Assembly (NCBI RefSeq): GCF_004785685.1
Contig: NZ_SRPF01000001.1
Coordinates: forward strand, 558,001 to 622,000
Reading direction: 5' to 3'
Length of the DNA: 64,000 nucleotides
Origin: Marinobacter confluentis
Lineage (GTDB): Bacteria; Pseudomonadota; Gammaproteobacteria; Pseudomonadales; Oleiphilaceae
Numbering within the stretch: position 1 is the first letter of the stretch; each line of letters begins with the position of its first letter. Shown here piece after piece: positions 29,484 to 39,270 of the stretch. Position numbers and translations under genes: made by a program. The notes beneath the pieces were generated by a model, which saw nothing but the letters and a program-made list of their open reading frames with translations, made no database searches and was not told where the DNA came from.

Positions 29484-30962
29484 TCAGCCTCTGCGCTGGC
29501 TGGCTAGCGCAGAGGACACCTCTGAAAGCCTCTCAGTGACAACCTGCCTGGCTGGTGTGCCTGCCGGCAGTTTTTCCTGGGCCTGGCGAAGCTGACGCTC
29601 GGCGCCCTCGAGATCCCCAATCAGGATATTGTATTCCGCTCTTGCCCGGTGAACCCCCACAATGTTTCGCGCCATGCCCTCGGCCTCAGCCAGCTCAAGC
29701 CAGAGGTATTCACGGTTGGGAAACTCCCGGGTCAGGCGGTTCAGATGATCAACGGCGCGTTCGGCGTTGCCCGATTCAATTTCTATCCGCGCAAGTGTAT
29801 CGGTAATTGGATAGTTCCCCGGATTGCGCTCGAGCGCCGACTGCATAAGCTGCCTGGCCTCATCAAAGTTTTCCTGGTCCATCAGGGCTTCCGCAAGGGT
29901 GACCATATAGGTAATGCGCCCCGGATTGTTCTCCAGAAGCTGGCGCAGTTCGGTTTCTGCCTCGGCCGGGTTGTCGTTTGCCAGCATCGCCACTGCCAGG
30001 CCATATCGCAGGGCGCCCTTATATTCAGGCGTTGCCTGCTCGAGATTGCTTCGGAAGGTTTCCACGGCCACCTCTGCCGAGCGTGCATAGCGCACCTGAA
30101 GCCGTGACCGTACCAGATGGTATTCCGTGGAATCGGCGTACTCGCCCTCAGGGTACTGCTCGGCCCGGTTGCGGGTGTCGGAAACCCGGCTCTGGGTAAG
30201 TGGGTGCGTAGAAAGATATTCCGGAACCCGGTTTCCCTGCAGGCGGTTCTGTCGCATCATGATTTCGAACATTTCCGGCATGCCTCTGGGGTCCATGCCG
30301 GACTCCGCCAGTATTTCCATGCCCACGCGGTCTGCTTCCTGTTCGTGGCTCCGGCTGTAGGCCAGCATGTTCTGGACCGCCATGGCCTGGGTGCCGGCGA
30401 TGGCCGCAATACCAATGTCTGACTGGGTAACCGCCGACAGGATGATGCCAGCAACCATTCCGGCGATGGTCAGGGGCGCGCTCATTTCCTGCTGTTCCAT
30501 GCGACGCGCAAAATGGCGTTGGCTCAGGTGGGCAAGCTCGTGAGCAAGAACCGATGCAAACTGCTGTTCGCTCTCGGCGTTCAGGAAGAGCCCGCCGTTA
30601 ACGCCAACGATATTGCCTGGAACGGCAAAGGCGTTGATCGCGGGGCTGTCGATCAGTACCAGCGTCAGGTTGCGGCTATGCAGAGGCGCTGCAGGCACCA
30701 GCCTGTAAATAACGGCGTTCAGGTAATCGTAGACAAGCGGATCCTCGACCTGGCTGGCAGAGCGTCTGATCGACATCATCACCTGTCGGCCAATATCGCT
30801 CTCCTGCTGTTCCGATATCAGCCCGCCACCTACTCCGCCAATGGTCGGCAGTGGGGCGCTTCCGGATTGCGCCAGAGCAAACGGTGAAATCAACAGAAGG
30901 AACGTCAGCCCCAGGCCGGTCAGTCTGCGTTTCAGGTTACCTTTTCTCTGCCTGTTGGTCAT
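29484..30962 (-). CDS. bepA: M48-family periplasmic metalloprotease with TPR domain (BepA-like)
   Basis: A 492-residue exported zinc protease with chaperone function in outer-membrane protein assembly (BepA/YfgC family, known to act on LptD and the BAM complex). A signal peptide (to about residue 31) is followed by the peptidase domain with the zinc motif HELAH (in VLAHELAHLSQRHF) and the third ligand Glu in SHEQEADRVGMEIL, then a C-terminal TPR region from about residue 300 with repeats such as PEYKGALRYGLAVAMLANDN and PAEAETELRQLLENNPGRI. Convergent with nadA, divergent from tusA. Confidence 0.92.
   Translation of the reverse strand: MTNRQRKGNLKRRLTGLGLTFLLLISPFALAQSGSAPLPTIGGVGGGLISEQQESDIGRQVMMSIRRSASQVEDPLVYDYLNAVIYRLVPAAPLHSRNLTLVLIDSPAINAFAVPGNIVGVNGGLFLNAESEQQFASVLAHELAHLSQRHFARRMEQQEMSAPLTIAGMVAGIILSAVTQSDIGIAAIAGTQAMAVQNMLAYSRSHEQEADRVGMEILAESGMDPRGMPEMFEIMMRQNRLQGNRVPEYLSTHPLTQSRVSDTRNRAEQYPEGEYADSTEYHLVRSRLQVRYARSAEVAVETFRSNLEQATPEYKGALRYGLAVAMLANDNPAEAETELRQLLENNPGRITYMVTLAEALMDQENFDEARQLMQSALERNPGNYPITDTLARIEIESGNAERAVDHLNRLTREFPNREYLWLELAEAEGMARNIVGVHRARAEYNILIGDLEGAERQLRQAQEKLPAGTPARQVVTERLSEVSSALASQRRG
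29489..29516. terminator. Ten-base perfect inverted repeat at the nadA/bepA convergence
   Basis: CCTCTGCGCT (29489-29498) and AGCGCAGAGG (29507-29516) form a perfect stem with an 8-base loop, lying inside the last codons of the protease gene and just past the nadA stop. There is no clear T-tract, so termination is an inference from its position between convergent genes. Confidence 0.4.
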
Positions 30963-31096
30963 TGCGCTGGGGTGCTCGCTGCTTTGTTGATGCTACGTTT
31001 GATACTGTGGTTCATATTATGATGATGCATTAAAGTCGGGCGGGCGTCATAATTCACCCGCAAACCCAATCAACCAGACGCTAGATGAAAGACTGT

Positions 31097-31324
31097 ATGG
31101 CCGATCGTACTCTCGATGCTTCCGGGCTGCGCTGCCCCATGCCCCTTCTGAAAACCAAGCTGGAGCTTAACGGCATGACGTCTGGCCAGACCCTGCTGGT
31201 TATTGCCACTGACTCTGGTTCGGCCCGTGATATTCCGGCCTATCTTGCGTTGACCCGACACGAACTGGTCAGTTCCTCGGAAGAGGGAGACCAGTATACG
31301 TTTATGATAAAGTGCGCCGGTTAA
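31097..31324 (+). CDS. tusA: Sulfurtransferase TusA-family protein
   Basis: Small sulfur carrier of about 75 residues (79 if read from the ATG at 31085). The family signature is intact: LDASGLRCPMPLLKTK, where the Cys of CPMPLLK carries the persulfide. TusA relays sulfur to tRNA thiolation (via TusBCD/E and MnmA) or to molybdenum enzymes; a paralogue role is possible. The second ATG (31097) gives the usual family N-terminus MADRTLDASGLRCP. Followed closely by the permease gene. Confidence 0.88.
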   Translation: MADRTLDASGLRCPMPLLKTKLELNGMTSGQTLLVIATDSGSARDIPAYLALTRHELVSSSEEGDQYTFMIKCAG

Positions 31325-31354
31325 GTCCACGTTGGAAGCCCCTCGGAGTCGTTA

Positions 31355-32434
31355 ATGATTAAAACTTTACGTGGTCTTGCCCACAAATACTTTTCAGATG
31401 AAGAAGCCGTCATACTTTTTCTTCTGCTGCTGTTTGGAACCGGCTTCATCATTCTGTTTGGTGCCATGCTGGCGCCGGCGATTGCAGCGGTCATTGTGGC
31501 TTTCATCCTGCAGGGCCTGGTCACCAAACTGAACCACCTGGGCGTTCCCGAGCTGGTCTCGATCATCGGCGTGTTCCTGATATTTCTGGGTGTGCTGATT
31601 GCCTTCCTGTTCGGTCTGTTGCCGTTGATATGGGGACAGGTTACCTCCCTGGCCGGCGAGGCACCGCGTATTTTCCGTGAAATGCAGTCCTACCTGGAAC
31701 TGCTTCCCCAGCAGTATCCGGCGCTCATTTCCATGGAAGGGGTCAACACCATATACACTCAGGTCACCACCGAAGCCGGGCGTATGACCCAGTGGCTGGT
31801 GTCTTTCTCCCTTGCCAGTATTCCGGACCTGGTCGCACTGCTGATCTACATGGTTCTGTTGCCGATCCTGGTTTTCTTCTTTCTCAAGGATCGTCGGGCG
31901 CTGCTGGCCTCCATTGGTAAGCTGTTGCCACCGCAGCGGCCGATGATGGTCAGGATCTGGAACGAGGTAAACCTGCAGTGCGCCAATTATGTCCGGGGAA
32001 AGGCGGTTGAGATACTGATCGTTGGCGGGGTGACTTATGTGTCTTTCAAGTTTCTCGGTGTGCCTTACGCAGCGCTTCTGTCCCTGATGGTCGGGCTTAG
32101 CGTGGTCATCCCCTACATTGGCGCAGCCGTGGTCACCATACCCGTTGCCATGATTGCCCTGTTCGCCTTTGGCTGGGGCAGCCAGTTCATCTGGGTGATG
32201 GCGATCTACGGTATTATCCAGGCGCTGGATGGCAATGTGCTGGTGCCGCTTCTGTTTTCAGAGGTGAACAACCTGCACCCTGTGGTGATTATCGTAGCAG
32301 TACTGTTCTTCGGCGGAATCTGGGGCCTGTGGGGTGTATTCTTTGCGATCCCGCTTGCTACTATGCTGAAAGCGGTGTTCTCAGCCTGGCCGGTGAACGA
32401 TCAAAGGCTGTCTGCGCCAGCCGAACGGGCATGA
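31355..32434 (+). CDS. AI-2E (PerM) family membrane transporter
   Basis: A 359-residue polytopic inner-membrane protein with about seven or eight hydrophobic helices. Characteristic segments are LLPILVFFFLKDRRALL, GKAVEILIVGGVTYVSF, and ALDGNVLVPLLFSEVNNLHPVVIIVAVLFFGGIWGLWGVFFAIPLA near the C-terminus. The family includes PerM and putative autoinducer-2 or sodium/proton exporters; the substrate cannot be read from sequence. Confidence 0.88.
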   Translation: MIKTLRGLAHKYFSDEEAVILFLLLLFGTGFIILFGAMLAPAIAAVIVAFILQGLVTKLNHLGVPELVSIIGVFLIFLGVLIAFLFGLLPLIWGQVTSLAGEAPRIFREMQSYLELLPQQYPALISMEGVNTIYTQVTTEAGRMTQWLVSFSLASIPDLVALLIYMVLLPILVFFFLKDRRALLASIGKLLPPQRPMMVRIWNEVNLQCANYVRGKAVEILIVGGVTYVSFKFLGVPYAALLSLMVGLSVVIPYIGAAVVTIPVAMIALFAFGWGSQFIWVMAIYGIIQALDGNVLVPLLFSEVNNLHPVVIIVAVLFFGGIWGLWGVFFAIPLATMLKAVFSAWPVNDQRLSAPAERA

Positions 32435-32504
32435 GGGCGGGTAATTCCCTTGTGTCCGTTCGAGCCCAACATTACCATATCGCTTTTATTCGGACGGAGC
32501 TTTT

Positions 32505-33383
32505 ATGATTACGGGTAGCCTTGTCGCTCTGGTCACGCCCATGTATGACGATGGTAGCATCCACTGGGAACATCTCGACCAGTTGGTGGACTTCCATCTG
32601 AACAATGGGACGCACGGAATTGTCGCTGTCGGCACCACGGGTGAATCCGCCACCCTGGACCCGGAAGAGCACATGAGTGTGGTCGGCCACATCATCAAAC
32701 GGGTCAATGGCCGGATTCCGGTTATTGCCGGTACCGGCGGCAACAGCACTCGCGAAGCCATAGAGCTGACTGAAAAGGCGCACAAGCTGGGCGCGGACGC
32801 CTGCCTTCTCGTTGTGCCCTACTACAACAAGCCGACCCAGGAAGGTCTGTACCGTCACTTCAAGACCATCGCCGAAGCCGTGCCCGGTGTCAGTCAGATC
32901 CTGTACAACGTGCCGGGCCGCACTGCCTGCGACATGCTCAACGAAACCGTAGAGCGTCTGGCCGATATTCCCAACATCGTTGGCATCAAGGATGCCACCG
33001 GCAACATCCCCCGCGGTGCCGAGCTGGTTGAGGCCGTGAAAGGTCGGCTGGTAGTGTACAGCGGTGATGATGCCACGGCGGCCGGCCTGATGCTTGCTGG
33101 CGCCAAGGGTAACGTGTCTGTCACGGCGAACGTGGCACCCAAAGGCATGGCTGCGTTGTGCGAAGCGGCAATCGCCGGCAATGAAGCGGAAACCGAGCGC
33201 CTGAACGATCTGCTGATGCCCCTGAACCGCAAGCTGTTTCTCGAAGCCAACCCGATCCCTGTGAAATGGGCACTGCACCGCATGGGAATGATCGGAGAGG
33301 GCATTCGCCTGCCGTTGACGCCCCTGAGCGAGAAATTCCACGGCGAAGTGGAAGACGCTCTCAAGGCTTCTGGCGTTCTCTGA
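32505..33383 (+). CDS. dapA: 4-hydroxy-tetrahydrodipicolinate synthase
   Basis: First committed step of lysine and diaminopimelate synthesis: condenses pyruvate with aspartate semialdehyde. The 292-residue TIM barrel has GTTGESATLDPEEH (pyruvate site), the catalytic Tyr in ILYNVPGRTACDM and the Schiff-base Lys in IVGIKDATGN. AGCTTTT-type spacing before the ATG is weak, but the length matches E. coli DapA (292). Precedes bamC as in many gammaproteobacteria. Confidence 0.97.
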   Translation: MITGSLVALVTPMYDDGSIHWEHLDQLVDFHLNNGTHGIVAVGTTGESATLDPEEHMSVVGHIIKRVNGRIPVIAGTGGNSTREAIELTEKAHKLGADACLLVVPYYNKPTQEGLYRHFKTIAEAVPGVSQILYNVPGRTACDMLNETVERLADIPNIVGIKDATGNIPRGAELVEAVKGRLVVYSGDDATAAGLMLAGAKGNVSVTANVAPKGMAALCEAAIAGNEAETERLNDLLMPLNRKLFLEANPIPVKWALHRMGMIGEGIRLPLTPLSEKFHGEVEDALKASGVL

Positions 33384-33421
33384 GTCAGGCCACACCACTT
33401 ATTCAACACTGGAGTCGCCTG

Positions 33422-34522
33422 ATGGCGTTTACGCTCAGGACTGAAACACCGACACCTGGCAAACTGATCGGGCCCCTTGTGGGCCTGATGTTCGTTTTAA
33501 CAGCCGCCGGCTGCGGTGTCATTGAGGACCGCACCGAACGTTACGTTGATGCACCCGAAGGTACACCGATCGAATTTCCGGAATCGGCAGACACAAGTCG
33601 CTTTAGCCAGCGCATGCCAATACGGACCATCACTGCTGCGGATGCCGGGCGCATGTTCGTGGGTGAACTGCCTGAACCGCCGGACATGACGTCTGAAATC
33701 CTGGAAGAAAACTACGTCATCGAAGTAGTCGATGACGAAATCTGGCTGCTGGTGAACGACGTGCCAGGTCGGCTCTGGCCTGCGGTAACCGCGTACATGA
33801 ACCAGCAGGGTCTGGGCGTGGCGTTCGAAAGTCCGCAACTTGGGCTGTTACAGAGTGAACTGGTGAACTACAGCAAGCAGGCTCGCGAACTGCTTGGCAT
33901 GCCCCACAGCCCTGAAGGCGAAGAGCCCCTGCTGGCGGTTCAGGCGAAAGTGGCGCCGGGTGTCCGCCGCAAGACCACCGAAATCCAGCTTCGCCCTTTC
34001 AATGCCGGGGGCGGCGATGTGGACCGGCTTGTAGCCTGGGAAACCAACGCCGACCGCACCGCACAGGAACTTGAAACCAGCCGCCAGCTGTTGAGTGATC
34101 TGAGTGAGTTCCTGAAAAACCGGGAAGACAGCAAATCCTACTCCCAGGCCGCGCTGGGGATGCCGGTCGAACCTCTGGTCAGGCTGGTTTCCGAGAACGA
34201 AGTGGCTCAGCGCATCGAGATGAAACTTGATTATGGCCGCTCCTGGGGCGAGGTTCGCCGGGCGCTGGACGAGGCAGGTATCGCAATCACTGACCTGAAC
34301 CGTGAAGCAGGCTACTTCTTTGTGGATGCCCGCCCGCAATCGGACAGGGAAGCCGGCTGGTTCTCATGGTTCAGTGATGAACCCGAGCCCGAGCACACCC
34401 ACGACCTGACGATGGAACAGCAGGGCGACCGGATTATTGTCACAGCCGCCAGGGCCGAGGATTACACCGGTGATGATCGCTCAGCGGCGCTGCTGTCTGA
34501 ACTGTTCGAATACCTATACTGA
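33422..34522 (+). CDS. bamC: Outer membrane protein assembly factor BamC (NlpB)
   Basis: Lipoprotein accessory subunit of the BAM complex. The 366-residue protein has a signal peptide with lipobox LTAAGC (Cys near residue 31), the unstructured stretch that wraps BamD ([17 protein letters not shown]), and two helix-grip domains. It follows dapA directly, the conserved dapA-bamC-purC order. Start at ATG 33422; the in-frame ATG inside dapA (33266) is rejected. Confidence 0.9.
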   Translation: MAFTLRTETPTPGKLIGPLVGLMFVLTAAGCGVIEDRTERYVDAPEGTPIEFPESADTSRFSQRMPIRTITAADAGRMFVGELPEPPDMTSEILEENYVIEVVDDEIWLLVNDVPGRLWPAVTAYMNQQGLGVAFESPQLGLLQSELVNYSKQARELLGMPHSPEGEEPLLAVQAKVAPGVRRKTTEIQLRPFNAGGGDVDRLVAWETNADRTAQELETSRQLLSDLSEFLKNREDSKSYSQAALGMPVEPLVRLVSENEVAQRIEMKLDYGRSWGEVRRALDEAGIAITDLNREAGYFFVDARPQSDREAGWFSWFSDEPEPEHTHDLTMEQQGDRIIVTAARAEDYTGDDRSAALLSELFEYLY

Positions 34523-34566
34523 TTAATTGTATCGCCCGCACCGCCGGGCGTGTCCGGAGACAAGCA

Positions 34567-35280
34567 ATGGAAAAACGACAAGAGCTGTACGCGGGCAAAG
34601 CCAAATCGGTGTACCGCACTGACGACCCGGACCGGTTCGTGATGGTCTTCCGTGATGATACCTCCGCCTTTGACGGTCAGAAAAAAGAGCAGCTGAGCCG
34701 CAAAGGCATGGTCAACAACCGCTTCAACGCCTTCATCATGGAAAAGCTGGAAGCGGCCGGCATACCGACGCATTTTGAAGGCCTGCTTTCGGACACTGAA
34801 TCATTGGTGAAAAAGCTGGACATGATTCCGGTCGAATGTGTGATTCGTAATGTGTCTGCCGGCAGTCTTTGCCGTAGGCTGGGTGTAGAAGAAGGACAGA
34901 CCCTGAACCCACCCACGTTCGAGCTGTTCCTCAAAAACGACGCCATGCATGACCCGATGGTGAATGAATCCCTTGCCGTTACCTTTGGCTGGGCCACAGA
35001 CGACGAGCTGGCACAGATGAAGGGGCTGACCTACCAGGTCAACAGTGTGCTCAAGAACCTGTTTGAGGAGGCCGGCATGCTATTGGTGGACTACAAGCTG
35101 GAGTTTGGCCGGTCCGGCGGCGAGATCGTCCTGGGTGACGAATTCAGCCCGGACGGATGTCGCATCTGGGACAAGGAAACCCGCAAAAAAATGGACAAAG
35201 ACCGTTTTCGCCAGGGACTGGGGGACGTTATAGAAACCTACGAAGAAGTAGGTCGTAGGCTCGGCATCAGCTTCGACTGA
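34567..35280 (+). CDS. purC: SAICAR synthetase (phosphoribosylaminoimidazole-succinocarboxamide synthase)
   Basis: Joins CAIR and aspartate in purine synthesis. The 237-residue length is exact for PurC. Visible motifs: [16 protein letters not shown] (nucleotide loop), [36 protein letters not shown] and [23 protein letters not shown]. Third gene of the dapA-bamC-purC run. Confidence 0.97.
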   Translation: MEKRQELYAGKAKSVYRTDDPDRFVMVFRDDTSAFDGQKKEQLSRKGMVNNRFNAFIMEKLEAAGIPTHFEGLLSDTESLVKKLDMIPVECVIRNVSAGSLCRRLGVEEGQTLNPPTFELFLKNDAMHDPMVNESLAVTFGWATDDELAQMKGLTYQVNSVLKNLFEEAGMLLVDYKLEFGRSGGEIVLGDEFSPDGCRIWDKETRKKMDKDRFRQGLGDVIETYEEVGRRLGISFD

Positions 35281-35315
35281 TCCGCCAGAACCAACAACAG
35301 AAGAACAGGTGTTTT

Positions 35316-36044
35316 ATGCGTAAACTGATTATCGCCATGGGCGGCTCACTGATGATTGCAGCCCCCTTTGCTTCCGCCGACGTACTGGGCGTGGCTGCAA
35401 ACATCAGCTACTGGGATTCTGACCTGTCCGGTGAAGCCGGCAAGAAAGGCGATCTGGTCGATCTGGAGAACGAACTGGATCTGGACAGCGACAGTACCGC
35501 CAACCTGAGCGCCTACTTTGAGCACCCGGTGCCGGTACTGCCCAACGTCCGTCTGAACTACACCCGCATCGAGCAGAGTGGCAGCGGCGAGTTGTCTACC
35601 CAGTTTGACCTGCTCAATGGCCCGGTGGATTCCGAGCTTGAGTTGAGCCAGTTTGATGTCACCCTTTACTACGAAGTGCTCGATAACTGGGTCAATCTTG
35701 ATCTGGGCCTGACTGCCCGCGACCTTGACGGCGAATTGACGGTGCAGGAAGCCACGCTGGGTGGAGAAGTTTCCCGGACTGAAGTCAACGGCGTCATCCC
35801 CATGGGCTACCTGGCAGCCCGCTTTGACCTGCCACTGACTGGCGTGTCTCTGGGCGGTGAAGCCAACCTGATCAGCTTTGACGGCGACTCGGTATATGAC
35901 TACACCGCTTATGGCCAGTATGAACTGTCGCTGCTGCAACTGCGCGCCGGTTATCGCCAGATGGGTATTGACTACGAAGACAGCGATGATCGTCTCGATA
36001 TTGAGCTCGGCGGCCCGTTTGTGAGCGCCGGACTAACCTTCTGA
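35316..36044 (+). CDS. TIGR04219-type outer membrane beta-barrel protein
   Basis: A 242-residue exported protein with a signal peptide ending near ASA (residue 21). The mature part is a series of amphipathic strands starting [16 protein letters not shown] and ending in a C-terminal Phe (SAGLTF), the usual barrel terminus recognised by BAM. The SYWD motif near the N-terminus is typical of a small family of uncharacterised barrels in marine gammaproteobacteria. No function is known to me. Confidence 0.8.
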   Translation: MRKLIIAMGGSLMIAAPFASADVLGVAANISYWDSDLSGEAGKKGDLVDLENELDLDSDSTANLSAYFEHPVPVLPNVRLNYTRIEQSGSGELSTQFDLLNGPVDSELELSQFDVTLYYEVLDNWVNLDLGLTARDLDGELTVQEATLGGEVSRTEVNGVIPMGYLAARFDLPLTGVSLGGEANLISFDGDSVYDYTAYGQYELSLLQLRAGYRQMGIDYEDSDDRLDIELGGPFVSAGLTF

Positions 36045-36063
36045 AGGAACAGGGAGTACTACT

Positions 36064-37071
36064 TTGAAAATTCTGGTTACGGGTACGGCGGGCTTTATCG
36101 GCTCCCATCTGGCGCATCGGCTGCTTGATCGCGGTGATGAAGTAATCGGCGTTGATAACGTCAATGATTACTACGATCCGACCCTCAAGGAAGCGCGCCT
36201 GGAACGCCTGACCTGTAAGCCGGGGTTTACCGAGGTCCGTAAGGATGTCGCCGACAGGGCGGCCATGGAGACCCTGTTCCGGGAGCACAAACCGGAACGG
36301 GTCGTTCACCTCGCTGCCCAGGCAGGTGTTCGCTATTCCCTTGAAAACCCTCACGCCTACATCGACGCCAACCTGGTTGGCTTCACCAACATTCTGGAAG
36401 GCTGCCGCCATAACGACGTCAAGCATCTGGTGTACGCGTCCAGCAGTTCAGTTTACGGCGCTAACGAGGCCATGCCGTTCTCGATTCACGACAACGTGGA
36501 CCACCCGCTGAGCCTTTACGCCGCGTCCAAGAAAGCCAATGAACTGATGGCCCATACCTACAGCCATCTGTACAACATGCCCACCACCGGACTGCGCTTC
36601 TTTACCGTTTACGGCCCCTGGGGTCGTCCGGATATGGCGTTGTTTATCTTCACCAGGAAGATTCTGGCCGGTGAACCCATCGACGTATTCAACCATGGCC
36701 ATCACAGGCGTGATTTCACCTACATTGATGACATCGTCGAAGGGGTTGTCCGCACCCTGGACAGCGTCGCCACTCCGAACCCCGAGTGGAGTGGGGCCAA
36801 GCCAGACCCGGGCACCAGCATGGCGCCGTATCGCCTGTACAACATCGGTAGCAACAACCCGGTCGAGCTTTCGCGGTTTATCGAAATCATTGAAGAGCGA
36901 GTCGGCAAAAAAGCGGAAAAGAACCTGCTGCCGCTGCAGCCCGGCGACGTCCCGGCCACCTACGCCAACGTCGACGACCTGATCGCAGACGTGGGCTACA
37001 AGCCGTCCACATCAGTAGAAGAGGGTATTGCCAACTTCGTGGACTGGTATCGGGATTTTTACAAGGTCTAG
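36064..37071 (+). CDS. UDP-glucuronate 4-epimerase (NAD-dependent epimerase)
   Basis: Converts UDP-glucuronate to UDP-galacturonate. The 335-residue extended short-chain dehydrogenase shows [19 protein letters not shown], the [15 protein letters not shown] serine site and the [20 protein letters not shown] catalytic Tyr/Lys helix, and [18 protein letters not shown], all typical of the CapI/WbnF/Gla group. The start is TTG at 36064 with GGGAG upstream. Substrate would come from Ugd (15769-17112). Assignment of the exact sugar is by family resemblance. Confidence 0.87.
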   Translation: MKILVTGTAGFIGSHLAHRLLDRGDEVIGVDNVNDYYDPTLKEARLERLTCKPGFTEVRKDVADRAAMETLFREHKPERVVHLAAQAGVRYSLENPHAYIDANLVGFTNILEGCRHNDVKHLVYASSSSVYGANEAMPFSIHDNVDHPLSLYAASKKANELMAHTYSHLYNMPTTGLRFFTVYGPWGRPDMALFIFTRKILAGEPIDVFNHGHHRRDFTYIDDIVEGVVRTLDSVATPNPEWSGAKPDPGTSMAPYRLYNIGSNNPVELSRFIEIIEERVGKKAEKNLLPLQPGDVPATYANVDDLIADVGYKPSTSVEEGIANFVDWYRDFYKV

Positions 37072-37328
37072 TCGGAGTTGAGGACGACTATCTGTTCGGT
37101 CAAGAGCTTGCGTGCGTTGATCAATAGAATTCAAGTGTCAGGGAAATATACACATGATCGAATAATAAGCCTGGCCACCCCGATAATTTCAGCGCACTTA
37201 TCTGTTTTAACCGCTTTTTTTCTTTTTAGGTTCCTCTTTTGCACAAGTAGAGCCTGCAAAGGTGTTATACCGCCTTTCTGGAATCGGAAATCTGTGCTTT
37301 CGCACTGCTCTACAAAAGGAAATAGCAA
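37072..37328. other. AT-rich intergenic region upstream of the PEP-CTERM gene
   Basis: 257 bases with no credible ORF. It is visibly richer in A/T than neighbouring genes (for example the run CCGCTTTTTTTCTTTTTAGG). I see no clear sigma70 or sigma54 element; the ribosome site AAGGAAA lies just before the PEP-CTERM start at 37329. Confidence 0.5.
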
Positions 37329-37904
37329 ATGAGAACTTTAAGTTTCGTATCAGGCGTGGTCTTGCTCGCTTTGACGTCCTCCATGGCGAATGCCATTCCA
37401 TTCATGTCCAGCCTTGATGACCACTGCGTTGGTTGCGACCTTTCCAGTCAGACTGTTGGCACCTATGTCGATCCGACCGGAACAGATTTGGATGGAGCGG
37501 AATGGATACAGGATACCAGTGGCTGGTTTGTTGATAATTCAAACTACCGGGTATGGGAAGAGGATTTGAACCAGACAGGTACTGACGCAGTTATTAGTTC
37601 GTTGTTTGTCTCCTACGACGATGACTTGATAATCAGGAGTAAAGGGGTAACCCTGTTTAATTCGTCCCTCTACGGCATCAGTGCGCCCTGGACGAAGGTT
37701 ATAAATGTCTTCGACTATGTCACCGCGCCCTTCCTCATTGCAGGCGACGGCCGGCTCAACTTTTACGTGACCAATAGCGAAAATTTTGCAACAGGCGTGA
37801 TCTGGAAAGGTGAAGCTGCAGCTGTACCTGAGCCCGGAACTCTGGCACTTTTCGGACTCGGACTTGCGGGTCTCGGTTTGGCCCGTCGTCGTAAGAATGC
37901 CTGA
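37329..37904 (+). CDS. PEP-CTERM sorting domain protein
   Basis: A 191-residue exported protein. Signal peptide MRTLSFVSGVVLLALTSSMA ends before NAIPF. The C-terminus is a textbook PEP-CTERM: VPEPGTLALFGLGLAGLGLA followed by RRRKNA. The central region is acidic and includes DHCVGCDLSSQTVG and a Trp-rich set of strands; I recognise no enzymatic domain. It is probably processed by an exosortase encoded elsewhere. A terminator follows. Confidence 0.88.
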   Translation: MRTLSFVSGVVLLALTSSMANAIPFMSSLDDHCVGCDLSSQTVGTYVDPTGTDLDGAEWIQDTSGWFVDNSNYRVWEEDLNQTGTDAVISSLFVSYDDDLIIRSKGVTLFNSSLYGISAPWTKVINVFDYVTAPFLIAGDGRLNFYVTNSENFATGVIWKGEAAAVPEPGTLALFGLGLAGLGLARRRKNA

Positions 37905-37932
37905 TTTCGATTTGAACTCGTAGAACGTTTTG

Positions 37933-37957
37933 AAAGCCAGCGTAAGCTGGCTTTTTT
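37933..37957. terminator. Intrinsic terminator after the PEP-CTERM gene
   Basis: AAAGCCAGC (37933-37941) pairs with GCTGGCTTT (37946-37954) around GTAA, followed by TTT. The symmetrical A and T flanks would also serve the minus-strand tRNA-Val transcript. Confidence 0.8.
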
Positions 37958-38172
37958 ATGTGTCCGGCAATCAAATCTTTTCAGACTCATCCAATGTCTG
38001 ATTAAGGGGGCCGCAGTTGATGCCTGGACTAGAGCCCTTGCGGCCACTATAACGACGCCATTAACGCCAGAGTACAGATGGGTGTTTTCTAAAGGCTTGG
38101 GGCTATGGTTTGAACTTATCGATTCAGATAAATCTGATGGGAGGCTTGATTCGCGCAGGTATACCGTGGAAA

Positions 38173-38249
<77 letters not shown>

Positions 38250-38269
38250 CCGTCCTGCAACGGGGAGGA

Positions 38270-38298
38270 AATATACTGATTCGCCCGTGTGCGGTCAA
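38270..38298 (-). promoter_or_regulatory. Sigma70 promoter of tRNA-Val
   Basis: On the minus strand TTGACC (complement of 38293-38298) and TATATT (complement of 38270-38275) are exactly 17 bases apart. The stretch between the -10 and the tRNA is followed by a C/G-rich run, as expected for stringently controlled stable-RNA promoters. Confidence 0.7.
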
Positions 38299-38304
38299 CC
38301 TCTT

Positions 38305-39270
38305 TCAGGCACTTTTCCGGTTTCTGCGCCAGTCCTTCAGTGCTTTGCGAAGCGTGGTCCATCGGTTAATCAGCAGGGCCGCAAAAATCAGCGCGCAGCC
38401 CGCAAACTGCATCGCGACCATGGTTTCGCCAAACCAGATAGCGGCGAAAACGGCCACCCAGATCGGTTCCAGCACCAGAAAGACCACCCCATGGCTGTTG
38501 TTGGTCAGGCTTTGGGCGTAGGTCTGGGTCAGAAAGCGTCCGGCGGTGCCGATAATTGCGCTGGCACTGATCCACACTATGAGAATGGGCGGAAAGTCGC
38601 TAAAGGTGGGCTGCCACGGCTCCAGAGCCAGGGATTCGGTCAAGGTCACCAGGCCGACGGTCAACAGGGCGATTGCCGTCAAGGGCATTGAGGGCACGCG
38701 GACCTTCTCAAGGATTCGACCTTGACGGTCGGTAGTGATTCGCTGGTTAGCTGCGCGGGAATTCAGGTTGAAATAAAGCGCAAAAATGAACGCGGCCACC
38801 ACGAAGAACACCTGGCCGATTTCAGGTTGGAATCCGTTTCGCAGTGACAGCATGGCCAGCCCGGCAACCGCCACTGGAATGGCTAGCCAAGTGCTCGTCG
38901 GCTGTGGTTCGCGGAAAACGACGCGGGCGATAATCGGAACGATGACAACGCCCAGGCTGACCAGGAAAGCGCCTTCTCCAACGTGGCTGGAATGAAAAAG
39001 CCCCATGACCCAGAGGCTCATTGCGACGCCGAACACTAGCCCGACTAATGCGCCACGTTTGAACTGATCCGCGGACAGCGCCACCAGGGACGGGAAAGAC
39101 AGGACAGCCAGAATACCGCCTGCCATCAGAAATCGCATGGCCATGAACAGAAGCGGCGGCATCAGTTGAACCGCTTCCTTGGAGAACATCCAGCTGATCG
39201 CCGCCATTAAAGTAACGCAGATCAGAAGCAGATCGGATTTACGTGAATCGGGGAGGACCGTGAGTTTCAA
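38305..39270 (-). CDS. DMT superfamily EamA-type exporter
   Basis: A 321-residue inner-membrane protein with two EamA repeats (about residues 13-145 and 175-305) giving ten predicted helices, for example LLLICVTLMAAISWMFSKEAVQ at the start and HGVVFLVLEPIWVAVFAAIWFGETM in the second repeat. DMT exporters carry amino acids, drugs or metabolites. Its start overlaps the stop of the LuxR gene by 4 bases, so the regulator and exporter are translationally coupled. Confidence 0.87.
   Translation of the reverse strand: MKLTVLPDSRKSDLLLICVTLMAAISWMFSKEAVQLMPPLLFMAMRFLMAGGILAVLSFPSLVALSADQFKRGALVGLVFGVAMSLWVMGLFHSSHVGEGAFLVSLGVVIVPIIARVVFREPQPTSTWLAIPVAVAGLAMLSLRNGFQPEIGQVFFVVAAFIFALYFNLNSRAANQRITTDRQGRILEKVRVPSMPLTAIALLTVGLVTLTESLALEPWQPTFSDFPPILIVWISASAIIGTAGRFLTQTYAQSLTNNSHGVVFLVLEPIWVAVFAAIWFGETMVAMQFAGCALIFAALLINRWTTLRKALKDWRRNRKSA

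Noticed and set aside
33266..33421. Extended BamC start inside dapA
   Set aside because: Overlaps dapA in another frame and displaces the signal peptide; ATG 33422 gives a proper lipobox at about residue 31.
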